Shown in pieces: positions 23,572 to 34,147 of a stretch of 64,000 nt of DNA. Below the pieces are notes generated by a model. It ran no database searches. It had not been told where the DNA came from and saw nothing but the letters and a program-made list of their open reading frames with translations. The translations under genes were made by a program, and so were the position numbers. This DNA is from Siphonodentalium dalli (Eukaryota; Mollusca; Scaphopoda; Gadilida; Siphonodentaliidae), in NCBI GenBank assembly GCA_032622095.1, contig CP136067.1, positions 177,232,556-177,296,555 on the forward strand, read 5' to 3'. Numbering within the stretch: the first letter of the stretch is position 1; every line of letters starts with the position of its first letter.

Positions 23572-23705
23572 TTAAGCAACACATTCAAGCTTTGTGGGAT
23601 CATACACGGGAGGAGAAAGCTTGCATGATTTGGGATCAGATTCACGACATGTTATTTTATCATAGGAGTTACAAGCAAATTTCCAGCAACGTGTTTGCAC
23701 TTTGC
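23572..23705 (-). CDS. Candidate terminal exon, Cys-rich, unrecognised protein
   Basis: On the minus strand an AG acceptor (TCACTCATGTCAG) precedes 134 bases ending in TAA at 23,574-23,572. It encodes about 44 residues with five cysteines (RCWKFAC, KITC, KSC, LEC) and the end PPVYDPTKLECVA. The spacing looks like a small extracellular Cys-rich domain, but I cannot name a family. The exon needs two bases to complete its first codon, which is exactly what the candidate exon at 24,209-24,479 leaves over, so the two could belong to one minus-strand gene. The pyrimidine tract before the AG is weak and no polyadenylation signal is evident within 250 bp. It could be chance. Confidence 0.3.
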
Positions 23706-23771
23706 CTGACATGAGTGATGGCTCAGGCAATTCTGGTAAACCTGCAGTACACAATCCTGAAGATCGCATTT

Positions 23772-24155
23772 TTAAAGGTACACAATCCGATTCGATGGTC
23801 CCGTATCATCAGATTCCAACAGCAACAACATTTATCCCAAAGACGGGTTATAGTTATCAGAATCTATTAACTACCAAAAAATAATTCTTATCACTGTCAA
23901 CTCAAGTATCAATTTTTCCAAAACCTGTTATATATATGAACATTTTGTTCAACGCAATTGGGTATTGAGAGTATGTCGGTTGGCTCGTCGAATATTTGCT
24001 AGGCCGCCAAATATTCCAGGTGGTGAAAAATAACAGATTTCAAAAATCGATAGCTGATAAATCTGAGCTTTGATGGGTGGGTTCATCGACTCGAATAAAA
24101 TATTGTTTACCCCAGAAGTAAAAGAAATAGTATTCTAGGAACGTTAATTCGGATT
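23772..24155 (+). mobile_element. TTAA-type miniature element family 1, diverged copy
   Basis: It begins TTAAAGGTACACAATCCGAT and follows the 50,023 copy in order (CCATCAGATTCCAACA, CACTGTCAACT, CTGAGCTTTGATGG, CATCGACTCGAAT). The right terminus is degraded (GGAACGTTAATTCGGATT). It lies between the two candidate exons and would be intronic if that gene model is right. Confidence 0.6.
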
Positions 24156-24208
24156 ATATATCTTTAAATAAACATACGGTCTCAAAAATAGGTATACAGT
24201 ATACTTAC

Positions 24209-24479
24209 TGACTGATCCTCGTTCTGTCATGGCGGTTGTGTTCGTTTCAACCGTTCTATCACTGATCTGAACAGAAGTGTGTGGATCTGGTTCAGGAACT
24301 TTTTCTGACGGCGATGACGAATGTACCCGCTGATGGGCATCCGATGTCAGTGATACGATAGCTTCGTTTTGGTTAGGTTCTTTTTCAGAAAGTTGATTAC
24401 TTTCGTTTTCAGATACACGTAGTAGATCCCTAATAGAATAACTAGTGCGCGGTCGAGATGAAATAGAACATTCAGCCAT
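24209..24479 (-). CDS. Candidate first exon of a host gene with an eh1-like motif
   Basis: The frame starts at ATG 24,479-24,477 in a good context (A at -3, G at +4) and stays open to a consensus splice donor GTAAGTAT at 24,208. The 90 encoded residues begin MAECSISSRPRTSYSIRDLL. YSIRDLL resembles the Engrailed-homology-1 motif (F-S-I-x-x-I-L), which recruits Groucho/TLE in many homeobox and forkhead factors and is often N-terminal. The rest is Ser/Glu/Pro-rich and looks disordered. No homeodomain was found in this window. The exon ends in phase 1, compatible with the acceptor at 23,705. A transcription-factor assignment rests only on the motif and is an inference; an unrelated disordered N-terminus is possible. 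Confidence 0.4.
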
Positions 24480-24798
24480 TTTGGAATATCTCTATATCGC
24501 TTTCACAAATTAACAACTGTTTTACTAAGTTTTTTCCTGATGGTTTTGCTTGAAACTACCACGGAAGGTACATGTATGTGGAATATGGCTGGATATGTCT
24601 GACATGGAAAAAACTGCCATATAAGTCTCAATAACATTGATCAATTGCCTCCGATCCGTGAGAGTGTTCTGGTTTGGGATCCCGAAACAGCTGTTCAAGC
24701 TTGCCTTTGATTTATTTATTTCCATTAAGTCCACTTCCCGATTCCACTTTTGCATATATCGAAACATCATTGGTTAGATCTTATTTTTGAATTATCGC

Positions 24799-24880
24799 TG
24801 AGGTGTTCAGTACTTATCATTATATATGCTTGTTAAATGTGAGGTGTTCAGTACTTATCATTATATATGCTTGTTAAATG
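24799..24880 (+). repeat. 41-bp direct duplication
   Basis: GAGGTGTTCAGTACTTATCA followed by TTATATATGCTTGTTAAATG occurs twice back to back with no visible differences. A very recent slip duplication. Confidence 0.9.
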
Positions 24881-25097
24881 GTAATTGTATTACGATAATA
24901 TTGCCTGATGTGTTTGTCGCCGACAAACCGCTTAAGTGGCTATCTGTTGACTCGCGATAAAGAGGGGTAGTAAATTTCACTTCAGTTTCCTGGAGTTCAT
25001 AAAGATATCACCGACAGCTATAATGCATTGGCCACGGACAATTCGTCGGAGTATTAGGGAGAGTGCAGGTCAATGATTAAAGACATATTATGTACTA

Positions 25098-25600
25098 GAT
25101 CATGCCATGAATCTCTACTCTGGCTAACGCCCGTATAGATCATATTCCACCAGTACAAAACTTGATAACTTTTTGAAATTTTGACAGGGAACCTTACAAA
25201 GTGAAAAAATTAACGCAGGGAATATATATCTTAGTTATTATATGTTCCTTGGTGAAGGTCCCAACTCGACATTTCACGATTTAAGTGAATTTGTGATCGA
25301 TTTTGCTTTGCGTCGCTGTCAATTATGGAATTTTTCCTGGGTAATCAATTTCATGTTTATTGCGATATCGGCTCGCAAAAGTCAGAGAAAAGCATGCACT
25401 TTTCAGTTGGGACATTCACCTACGGCGAAGTACATTATTAAGGAAAATATAACAACTAAGAAATCTATTCCCCGCTTTATGTTTTATACTTTATAAGGTT
25501 CCCTGTCAAAACTTCAAAAAGTTCCAAGGGTTTGTACTGGTGGAATATGATCTCTACGGGCGTTAGCCAGAGTAGAGGATATTCATGGCATGATCAGATT
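25098..25600. mobile_element. Miniature element with ~105-bp terminal inverted repeats
   Basis: Left arm 25,098-25,205 (GATCATGCCATGAAT, CTGGCTAACGCCCGTA, CATATTCCACCAGTAC, TTTGACAGGGAACCTTA) is repeated in inverse at 25,488-25,600 (TAAGGTTCCCTGTCAAAA ... ATTCATGGCATGATC). The 280-bp interior has an 84-codon open frame (25,242-25,496) without recognisable features. Related ends occur near 20,660 and 46,830. Confidence 0.7.
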
Positions 25601-25860
25601 ATGTACTTGTATCTTTTGACTAGTGCGCTGTCTTAAATTTGATTGTGTCGATACATGTAGCTGCACAAGATAAACCCGTATAAATTGTGGGGTCGACATC
25701 AACATCGAATCCCATGATGTTTCTGGGAACCACACAGAAATATTTCCGTATCGTGCAGCTGCTTCGATTCAGGAATATCATATTTTAGCTTGCGCCACAA
25801 AGCGGACGTAAACCACATGATATTTCTGGGAACCACACAGACATGTTTCCTTCAATTGTT

Positions 25861-26162
25861 TTTCTACGTAATTTGGAGGACGGATACGATATGTCAATAA
25901 ATAAAGTTTAAAACGACATGGAACAGAAAAGAGCATTCCGTAGTAGTCTATTCTTGATATGGTAGCAATAAAGAGCGTTTGTCTGACACCTGGCGAAAAG
26001 TTGAAAACGGCTGAAAAATGGCTGTGACTTTGGCAAGTGTTTTTTTTCTTCAGAGAATATGAAGCCGTTATATCAATAGCTCGTTTATTTATCGACCTAT
26101 AGTATCCGTCGCTCCAAATTACGTAGAAAAAATTGGAGGTTCGAATGAGCCATGTCCGTTTA
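25861..26162. mobile_element. TTAA-type miniature element family 2, folded copy
   Basis: The segment TTCTACGTAATTTGGAGG at 25,862 and its complement CTCCAAATTACGTAGAAAA near 26,112 form ~45-bp arms with TTTATTTATCGACCTATAG. The right end is GCCATGTCCGTTTAA, with TTAA at 26,159-26,162. The copy therefore contains two partial element ends facing each other. Directly before it, ATGATRTTTCTGGGAACCACACAG is present twice (25,712 and 25,819). Confidence 0.55.
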
Positions 26163-26420
26163 ACTACGATTGATCATAATTAAAAATAGGGTATACTACG
26201 TCACTAGAATAGGTATTCTTTCTATTAGTTGTCGTTTTGACATATCCGTAGTTACGATTAAGATTTAATTAAGATTCACAAATACATCATATTGTAGTAA
26301 GTTCGAGGTCGTTTCTTTGGTCCTCATTGTGGGCGTTGACTCTAAGATTCGTCACGTGGCCTTAATTTCTATCTCTTGGCGGCAATCAAATAGTTCGTCG
26401 CCGCGAAACACTAGAATATT

Positions 26421-27143
26421 GTGAAACACAAAGCGTTAAGCTTTGGCAATGCATGTACTGATAATATTAATTATGTTCTGTGTATGGATAATAATTATCA
26501 TACTTATGTTGATAATGTTATATGTAATGATTATACACACGCTACAGGTAATGCATGTTATACACACACTATGAGCGACTACCCGTCTGAAGGGTCTCAA
26601 CAAAACTCAAATGATAATAATGGGGTCAGCGAATATAATGTTATCCGAGATAGAATATTAGCATACCACAACAACACGACTGGTAATGGGAATATTAGAA
26701 CGAAATATTTAAATCCCGATAAACGTATGTGTACTTTAAAAACGGAGCGCACCAACTGCAAAACAAAATCGTTACGTATACTTACACTTAATGTGTGCGG
26801 ATTGAGAAGACGAAATAATTACCCAGAATGCCAAGAACTATGTAAAAATCATGACATTTTGTTTTTTCGGAAACAAACACTGACGACTGTGACGAAATAA
26901 CTATATCTGGTTTTGAATTATATGAAAAATAGAGCAAAACTTTCGCGCGTAAAATCTGGTGGAATTATCACCGGCGTCAGGTCGATTATTAAATCATCGA
27001 CGCGCATCATACATACAAAGTGCCCCTTTATTCATTGGTTAGAAATAAAGCTGGATGAAAATCAAGATCATATTATAATAGGTGCAGTATACATTCCACC
27101 AGAGACCATTAGATATTCATCAGATGCAGCATTTGATGAAGTG
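26421..27143 (+). pseudogene. LINE 2, segment 1: N-terminal part of APE endonuclease
   Basis: The frame 26,421-26,900 ends in LRILTLNVCGLRRRN...HDILFF and continues, after a break near 26,880, as SGGIITGVRSIIK...IIIGAVYIPPETIRYSSDAAFDEV. The same blocks occur in LINE 1 (LNVCGL, SGGLCIAVRS, GNIYVPPENSKYS), so this is a related LINE. The coding sequence stops at the first base of an inserted Daphne-like LINE and resumes at 34,148. The N-terminal ~110 residues before LNVCGL are Asn/Thr-rich and unrecognised. Confidence 0.8.
27134..27143 (+). repeat. Target-site duplication, left copy (TGATGAAGTG)
   Basis: This ten-base string is repeated exactly at 34,138-34,147. The two copies flank the minus-strand LINE 27,144-34,137, and joining the flanks restores the order of endonuclease blocks in LINE 2. 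Confidence 0.85.
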
Positions 27144-27400
27144 TTTAGTTTAGTTTAAACATATTTATTGTAACTCAGTTTACAAGGGATTGGGGGACAA
27201 GTTATAACAACTTAAGGTGGCCCCTCTCCCGACAATATTTACACAAATGTTTAAACAAGATGAATAACAGATAATAATGTACATGTAATAATAAGAATGT
27301 TGATGATGATGTCTGGTGATTGATGTTATACCGGTCCTGAGGTCCTCTCCTGTATATATCATGCCATGCCGTGCCGTAAGTTGTTTACGATTTTTCTTCG

Positions 27401-29165
27401 TTAAGTGAAACGTTTACTTTCTGATATATATTTTTGTACAATGTAAAAGAGTAGCTGGTTTCGATGCTGTGGAATGCTTGGGGCGCCTCTGAGGAAGTGG
27501 TTTACGTCTACTATTGTGAAAGCATACTCATCTAGTCTATCATATAATTTAGTTCTTTGCGGTCGGAACAATGGACATTCGAAAAAGAAGTGAAAGACAT
27601 CCTCGATCTCTGTGCCACAATTACACACCGGGCTTTCGGCTATAAAGTTATCATACATATCTAAGCGAAGTTCACTGCAACCGTTGCGAATTTTAGAATG
27701 GATTATATTTTCTTTCCGACTCCCAGTTTGAAAATAAGGAGGTGGTTTTAGGGTCAAATCTATAAAACTAAGATTAACCTTAAATTCTTTTAGGTTAAAC
27801 GTATCAGTTACGATAATTGGAAGCTTATTCCATGATTGTGTCATAAAGGGTAGGAAGGATTTTTTTAAATGTTCTGTGTGACAGAAGTAACAATAAAAGT
27901 TTCCAGGGTTCCGCTTTGAGTATCTCGAGACATTGCCAGCACGAGGAGGTAAGATAGTTGATAAGTAGTTGGGTGCAAGGTTGTTAGTAATTTTATATAT
28001 GTAATGTAACTGATGATGTTCGCGTCTATTTCTGAGCGTGGGCCAGCCGATTTCAAGGAGTAGGTCTTTATCGGATACCGATCGGTTTAGTCCTGTTACA
28101 ATTCTGGCAGCTTCTTTATGAAGTCTTTCAAGTTTATCAGTCAAGTATTTTGGTGCGTTCGATACTGTATTTAAATTTTCTGAGTTGGGATAGTCTTCCT
28201 GATACTCGTCGACAGATATTTTCAATGTGATCATTCCAATTTATATTTGCTTGGATATCGAGACCGAAGTGTCTATGCGATTTAATGAAGGTTATTTCTT
28301 GGTTTTCGAAAAATAGTTTTGGGGCCTGGTCTTTGTTAGTTAGGGAAAATGACATAGCTTTGGTCTTTTCTGGGTTAAAGTTTACTAGCCAGTTGTTGGC
28401 CCATTGTGATACGATTTCGAGATCATTGTTGAGTTATCTAGCTAGGGATTGTATGTCATAGTGAGAAGCAGTGATGCAGGTGTCGTCGGCGTACATTCGA
28501 GCTTTAGAGCAGAGATTGTTGGGCAGATCGTTTATATAAATTAAGAAGAGAAAAGGCCCCATTATGGACCCTTGGGGCACTCCGGATGGTATAATTTCAA
28601 ATTTAGAGTAAGTATTGTTTACCAGGACTCTTTGTCGTCTATTTACTAAGTAATCTTGAAACCAGTTCAGAAGTTTTCCTGCAATCCCATATTGCTGCAA
28701 TTTATATATTAGCCCCCTATGCCAGACCCTTTCGAATGCTTTCGAAATATCAAAAAATATGGAACACGTGTACAGACCTTTATCTAGGTTCTGGCAAAGG
28801 TGATGATATATATCAATTAGTTGATAAACTGTACTGTGACCGGCCATGAAGCCGGATTGATGCTCGTAAATAAGATTATTTTCATTAAAAAAAGTGGAAA
28901 CATATTTTAGGACCAATCTTTCAAATACTTTGGCCAGACAAGGTAACAATGAAATCGGCCTGTAATTGGCACTATCAGCGGGGTCCCCTTTTTTAAAGAT
29001 TGGTATAACATTTGCATTTTTCCAAGAAGACGGGAATATTCCAACCTCCATATTTTTTAAATAGTAATGACAACGGTAAAGCAATCTGCTGAGCAGTACA
29101 GCGTAACATTTTAGCACTTATATCATCATGTCCATGTGCCTTATTTGTTTTCAAAGCTAGTATAA
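27401..29165 (-). pseudogene. Daphne/CR1-like RT and C-terminal domain (3' half)
   Basis: From 29,165 downward: LALKTNKAHGHDDISAKML, IPIFKKGDPADSANYRPISL, FDISKAFERVWH, GVPQGSIMGPFLFLIYINDL and the catalytic MYADDT at about 28,490. A TAA stop interrupts the frame at 28,436-28,434 while homology continues in the same frame (LNNDLEIVSQWANNW, FNPEKTKAMSFS). A frameshift with probable small deletion follows near 28,150-28,200, after which the C-terminal region runs to the stop at 27,401 (CNCGTEIEDVFHFFFECP, a typical Cys/His end of this group). No RNase H. The 5' edge at ~29,165 abuts inserted DNA, and the missing upstream part is at 32,440-33,952. Confidence 0.9.
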
Positions 29166-29232
29166 CACAAGAAAACTAAGATGCATGCATCAGGTCGGCC
29201 GTGAACTATCTACCATAGAATTGTTGTAGCTA

Positions 29233-29894
29233 TCGATTATACATTTTGGAACACCTGTCTGTATGTATGTGTGTATGCATGAATGCATGTGTGTATGTGT
29301 TATAGACTCTAACACTGCTCGACTGATCCGACTCGGATTTGGTATTTAACGTGTCAACTTGACCTCGCTCATAGGCATGTTTCTGGACCTTGACCGATCC
29401 GACTAAAAATTTGTGTGTAGGACTACTTCGATACCGGGAGCAATATGGACGGGTCCAATTTCACGTGGGACCATGTTCTCGAACGTGCTGATGTAGGCAT
29501 GTTTCTGGACTATTTGGACGGGTCAAATCTTGATCCCGACCTGACTTTGACACTCAAAAAGATCAATTCAAGGTCAAATCTGGTAAAACGAAGTATTTCA
29601 ACGAAATATAATACCTACTGTTACTTTTGTCCCATGAGTGTTTCGGGTGGGTCAAATTATGACCCTGACCTGATCTTGACATTCAAAATTGTCAATTCAA
29701 GGTCAAATCGGGTAAAGCCGGGCGGATTTCGACGGGTACTTTTGTCGTGACTTTTGTCCGGGGAGTGTTTTGGACGGGTCAAATCGTGACCCGACATGAC
29801 GTTCACCTTTAAAATGGTAAATTCAAGGTTAAATCGCGCAATTCTCCGAAAATCAGAGGGGAACATCCCGGACGAAGTAGGGTCCACCAGCTAC
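29233..29894 (+). mobile_element. Helitron-like element, family B, diverged
   Basis: The 5' end A^TCGATTATACATTTTGGAAC matches family B (TCTATTATATATTTTGGAAG). The 3' end is CCCGGACGAAGTAGGGTCCACC...CTAC followed by T; the terminal CTAG has become CTAC. The interior has diverged copies of the TGACCTTGA/TCAAGGTCA repeat. Older than units 7 and 8. Confidence 0.65.
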
Positions 29895-30059
29895 TATTAT
29901 ATATTTCTAGATTTAGTTACAAACTAAATACCTGTATATTGTACAAAGAAATGTTTGACAAATATATCTGTATCAATATTACCATACGGGTCATTAAAAT
30001 AGATACGACGAAACAAATTTTGAAGGGTGCATGGTATCAGGTAAATTTTTATATTTCAA

Positions 30060-31440
30060 ATGATGACAGGAATGCGGAAAGTTGAAGTACCTAGGTAATA
30101 CTGGCTATCCGAATGAAGAGATATACATGTATATAAAAACCAAAATAGAAGATGACTGCTGGCGACAATGTTTTCCAAAAAAATTCAAAGCATTCGATAG
30201 CTCCCATCTAGTTGTCAGCCCGAAGATCAATATAAAGTGTGGTGACTATCAGATGAGGGATATGACTGTACAGTTGCTAAACAATTCAGTCACGCAAAAG
30301 AGGATCAAACAGTAAGATACCAAATTGCTGCCTGTGGTAATGTTTTTTAACGAAATTCGGGAAAATTAGATTACTCTCACCCTGGTTATCCAGAAGATCA
30401 TTGTGGAATCTGGTGACGATCGGACAAGGGGTGTCGTCTGTAGGATCAACCAAATTATTTAGCCATAAAAATAGTAAAATTCAAGATCACCGCTGGCAGT
30501 GATGTCTTCACAAGGACAGCTTGAGAACAAAACATGGCTCACATCTAGCGGTGACCCAAACTATCCACATGAGAAAAAGTTCTCCAATAAAAGCTGGCTG
30601 CAGGGTGCACCAATTGATTCAAATTCGAAATTTAACAGGGTGTACTGCTTGTGGCCATGTTTTCCCCGCAAATTTGATAGACTGATGGACAAAACCACTG
30701 AATCCGTTGAATCAATATACATGTATACATGGATTAATGTATATGCATTGTTATACACAGTACTGGTATATAAAGGTACTGAAAATAACAATATTACTAG
30801 TATACACAAAATAAACCATATATCATGGCTATGGGTTATAATATCCGAATATGGCAGCTGATAACTTGGTGTGAATTGAAGAGTGGTGGTGTCTCAAGCA
30901 TATCTAACCCTCCACGTTAGAAACATGCCATTAAATGTCATAAGTATAATCTAGCTTGAGGACAGAAGTTATCCATAAAACCCCCCTTAATTCAACCAGG
31001 TCCTCGCGCGATGTATGGTCGATCACATGATGATCTAGGGGGGATTAGAATTGTTGTATAAAAACAGCACTTCATGTAAATATAAAATAAATAGTGCTAC
31101 ATCTTATTACAGATTATTGCCATATATAATCAGTGACTATACAGACAGTCTGACAAAATAAAGTTTCAGTGAGACTCTATCCGAAGAGGGGAATAATTCC
31201 ATCTGTTACAGTCAATGGAGCAATTATGAATCTGGAAAGGTGAAATTTCTAATTAATACTAGATATCGACATGACGCGATAACATATAACGTAAATGCAA
31301 TATGGCCGCTGGCGACCATTTTTTCCTATAAAATTAAAAAAATATTTGATAGCTCTCATCTGATAGATCAATATCAAGATAAATATGAAGTTTAGTGATG
31401 ATCGGATGAGTGAAGTGGACTGTGCTAAACGGTTTAGTAA
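30060..31440 (+). other. Degenerate tandem coding-like segments of unknown origin
   Basis: Several separated segments share related translations in different frames: GNTGYPNEEIY (30,100), HPGYPEDHCGIW (30,380) and DPNYPHEKKF (30,560). The first is followed about 50 bases later by WRQCFPKKFKAFDSSHL; related DNA recurs near 30,650 (LWPCFPRKFDRL) and 31,310. GYP with a following Cys/Phe block recalls the start of CUB domains, but key Cys spacing is not preserved, so that is only a hint. Open frames are 78-120 codons. It could be a decayed multi-domain gene fragment carried in with the insertion. Confidence 0.25.
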
Positions 31441-31443
31441 TGC

Positions 31444-31745
31444 TTAAAAAGATTTTTACCTTAATATTTTTATGTTCACTTTATAAACTTCACTGAGTCA
31501 TCTTTGTCATGTATTGAGTTTGATATCTTTTGTTAACAGTTTATAAATCATGTATGTCTCATGTTTGTTATTTTAATTTATGTGTTTATTATCATTAAAT
31601 AAAGTTGCATTCCTTAAAAAGATTCTTACCTCAATGTTGTTATGTTCACTTTATAAACTCCACTGAGTCATCTTTGTCATGTATTGAATTTGATATCTTT
31701 TGTTAACAGTTTATAAATTATGTATGTCTCGTGTTCGTTATTATA
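31444..31745 (+). repeat. ~172-bp tandem duplication, 3'-UTR-like
   Basis: Two copies begin CTTAAAAAGATTYTTACCT at about 31,444 and 31,617 and share TTTATAAACTYCACTGAGTC and TTTTGTTAACAGTTTATAAA. The first ends ATTAAATAAAGTTGCATTCC, which looks like a polyadenylation signal with downstream sequence. This suggests the 3' end of a transcript was duplicated. Confidence 0.6.
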
Positions 31746-32439
31746 TTATATACACTTTATAGTGTGTTTCAGAACGAAAACAAAATGAATAAAATCAACA
31801 AATTTGTAAATTTAAAAACAATTCAAACGTTGTTGTATTCCATGTCCCAGTCCGGACATATACACCAAATTTCAATAATATTCATTGAGAAACAACGGAC
31901 CAAACGCCATATAACACCCCGTATGCATCTTTTATTCCGAGTTGGCCTTTTATTCCGAGTTGGCACGCCCGATTGGGGCGAGTTAGCCATGGGGCGAGTA
32001 CGCCGATTCCGACACCTTTTCTATTTGCAGCAGGTTAAGTTTACGCGTAATTTAATTTACAAAGTTCCCCAATTGGTATCGTAAATAGAGCGACCTTATT
32101 TGACAGAGAATGCCTCTGTTATTGATTATAAAGTTTCTATACATTAAACACGACAATTCACATGCTCGTTCAAGCGCAGTAGTCTATTTCCCCCATGTTA
32201 AAGGACATCCACAAATACTAAATAACGCTAACTTACTGCCGAATGTTTTACACGACAACTGTTAACATATTTGGGCTGAATTCATCTGACGCGGTATTAT
32301 TCCTCAAAATAAACAACAAAACCATCGTTACTTGGAAATGTAGTTTGGGCTAACATTTACATAAATCCTCCATATCATTATTCCGACACACACGTCAGAT
32401 GAAAAACTCACATGAAGTAACCGGCCAAATTGGCCGAAA
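31746..32439. other. Unrecognised DNA, right part of the 3.3-kb insertion
   Basis: No gene recognised. Positions ~31,930-32,010 contain TTTATTCCGAGTTGGC twice and a GGGGCGAGTTAGCCATGGGG string, a low-complexity repeat-like block. Confidence 0.35.
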
Positions 32440-33952
32440 TAAATTACCTCTTGCGTTTCGAAAGGAATTTCAGTCAGTATATTCTGTGTTTTAGAGGTCA
32501 ACGGGGGGTAATTATTTTCTTGAATCATCAAGTGAGGAATTTAAAATGAATCTTTTGTTTAGAATTTGTGCATTTTCAAAATCGTTAATTTCATATGATT
32601 TAGAATCCATTTTTACCCCACCTTCTAGGCTATACAGCGGGGGAATTAATGTTGTCTTTTTCTTGTTGAGGAGGTAATTAATTAATTGGCAGTAGTCTTT
32701 TGAACCAGATGTACTAATGCGTTCTTCTAAATTTTCATTAAATTGTGCCTTAGCATATTTCTTCATGTTATTGATATGATTTCGACATTGTTTAAATTTT
32801 TTCCATGTTTCTGTGGTATTTTTTTTAATAGCAATTGATCTCAACCTGTCTCTACGTCTTATCTGTCTGCGGATTTCTGAATTAAACCATGATTTATCAT
32901 TTGTTCGGATGGTGACATGTTTAAATGGGATACAATTGTACATAATATCGATAAATGTTTTAGTGAACAGTTCTGCAGCTTCATTTAATTCGGGGGAGAA
33001 GAAGATTATTCCATTTCAGGTCGTTTATCACATTACCCGCCCTTTCGAAGTCAGCGTGTTTATAGTCCCAGATTTGTCTTTTAAAAGAGGATGTGCGATT
33101 ATTATCATAACAGAGGGTCGCATAGACACCGTAATGGTAAGAAATTTCCAAATCTATGGTATCAGCATCTTGCAGATTAAAATCGCCGTTAATAATTATA
33201 GGGTCCAATAGTGTTTGAGAACTTTGAGTAACTCTTGTTGGGGACGTGACTACGTTTTTGAGGGTGTAAAAGTTGATTATATCATTTAATTTTGAGGCCG
33301 GATCAAGGAGATTTGAATTGTAATCCCCGGTTAGTATAATGTTTTCAGTTATGTCTAATGCATCATGAATAGATGTATCCAATAATTCCCAATAACTCGG
33401 GTGACAGTATTGATCAGATCTGTAAGACAACCCGAACAGGAATAGTCGCGATTTTGAACATATTTCGAACCAAATTATTGAGGAATCAAACTCCAGATTA
33501 TGTCTTCTACGATATATTAGATGCTCTGCAAAATATATACAAATTCCACCTCCTTCTGAATTTCTGTCTTCTCTTATTGGGCTACAATAACCAGTAATTT
33601 CTAGTTTTTCTGAGGAAAAAGAGGGATCTAAGTGAGTTTCAGTGAAAGCTAAGATATCGTAATCAGTGATAAAATCTACTATTTTTTCGAGTTTGTGGCG
33701 TATGCTTCGGATGTTCTGGTGGAATATAGTTATTGTTTTCGTTGATCTATCACAGACTGGCCCTGGGTTTCTTTCTACTACAGCCCTTACCAGTAAAATT
33801 GCTAATATAATGCCCAGTAGAAATTGGTGAATTTTCATTTTCCATCTTTGATGATTACTTGTGCTTATTTTTGATGTTTTCGGCAAGTGGGTACTCTTTT
33901 TAAGATCAAAACGTCCAATTGATACACGGTACTGCTCAAGTGATATCGACAT
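32440..33952 (-). pseudogene. Daphne/CR1-like APE endonuclease half (5' half)
   Basis: The frame from ATG 33,952 encodes a hydrophobic segment (FLLGIILAILLVRAV), then RNPGPVC and an endonuclease: HQNIRSI, FTETHLD, GGGICIYF, ILTGDYNSN. A change of frame near 33,000 is followed by 32,943-32,512 (KSWFNSEIRRQIRRRDRL, the linker between endonuclease and RT) and then PFETQEV at ~32,450, where inserted DNA starts. RNPGP just before the endonuclease is typical of Daphne/Crack-type LINEs. No separate ORF1 is visible between 33,952 and the element start at 34,137. Confidence 0.85.
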
Positions 33953-34137
33953 GATGGAAATAGAACTTGGCAGTCACTATAAGCGGGACCGTGTACGGAC
34001 TGGACACTTGATTTGTAGTCATTTCGTAGGAGAGGCTGAGGACCGGGTGTGGTGGGTTGATTTCATTTCTGTGTGATTTTTTTTTACAATAGATTGAGTA
34101 AGTTTTCTACATCGACCGGAAAAGGTGATACAAATAA

Positions 34138-34147
34138 TGATGAAGTG
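34138..34147 (+). repeat. Target-site duplication, right copy (TGATGAAGTG)
   Basis: Exact partner of 27,134-27,143. Immediately after it LINE 2 coding sequence resumes (GATGAAGTG followed by GCGGCCGGC, continuing the frame FDEV-AAG). Confidence 0.85.

Larger units (their letters stand above)
29166..32440. mobile_element. ~3.3-kb insertion inside the Daphne-like LINE
   Basis: The LINE coding sequence stops at ETQEV (near 32,445) and restarts at VILALKTNKAHG (near 29,165); about one residue is missing between them in the family pattern. The intervening DNA therefore entered the LINE. I could not find terminal inverted repeats, and no target duplication longer than a possible ATAA is visible, so the type of insertion is unknown. 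It contains a Helitron-like unit, degenerate tandem coding-like segments and a 3'-UTR-like duplication. Confidence 0.65.
27144..34137 (-). mobile_element. Daphne/CR1-like LINE, full span including a ~3.3-kb insertion
   Basis: The element reads on the minus strand from 34,137 (5') to 27,144 (3'). Its 3' end is AATAAATATGTTTAAAC followed by short TAAAC repeats rather than poly-A, as in many CR1-group LINEs. Coding: APE endonuclease 33,952-32,981, linker to about 32,445, RT and C-terminal domain 29,165-27,401. About 3.7 kb is LINE; the rest (29,166-32,440) is inserted DNA. It lies in LINE 2 with a 10-bp target duplication. In-frame stop and frameshift lesions make it inactive. Confidence 0.8.

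Noticed and set aside
26421-26700. Asn/Thr-rich open frame before LNVCGL as a separate host gene
   Set aside because: It is continuous with the LINE 2 endonuclease frame and shows no splice sites or domains.
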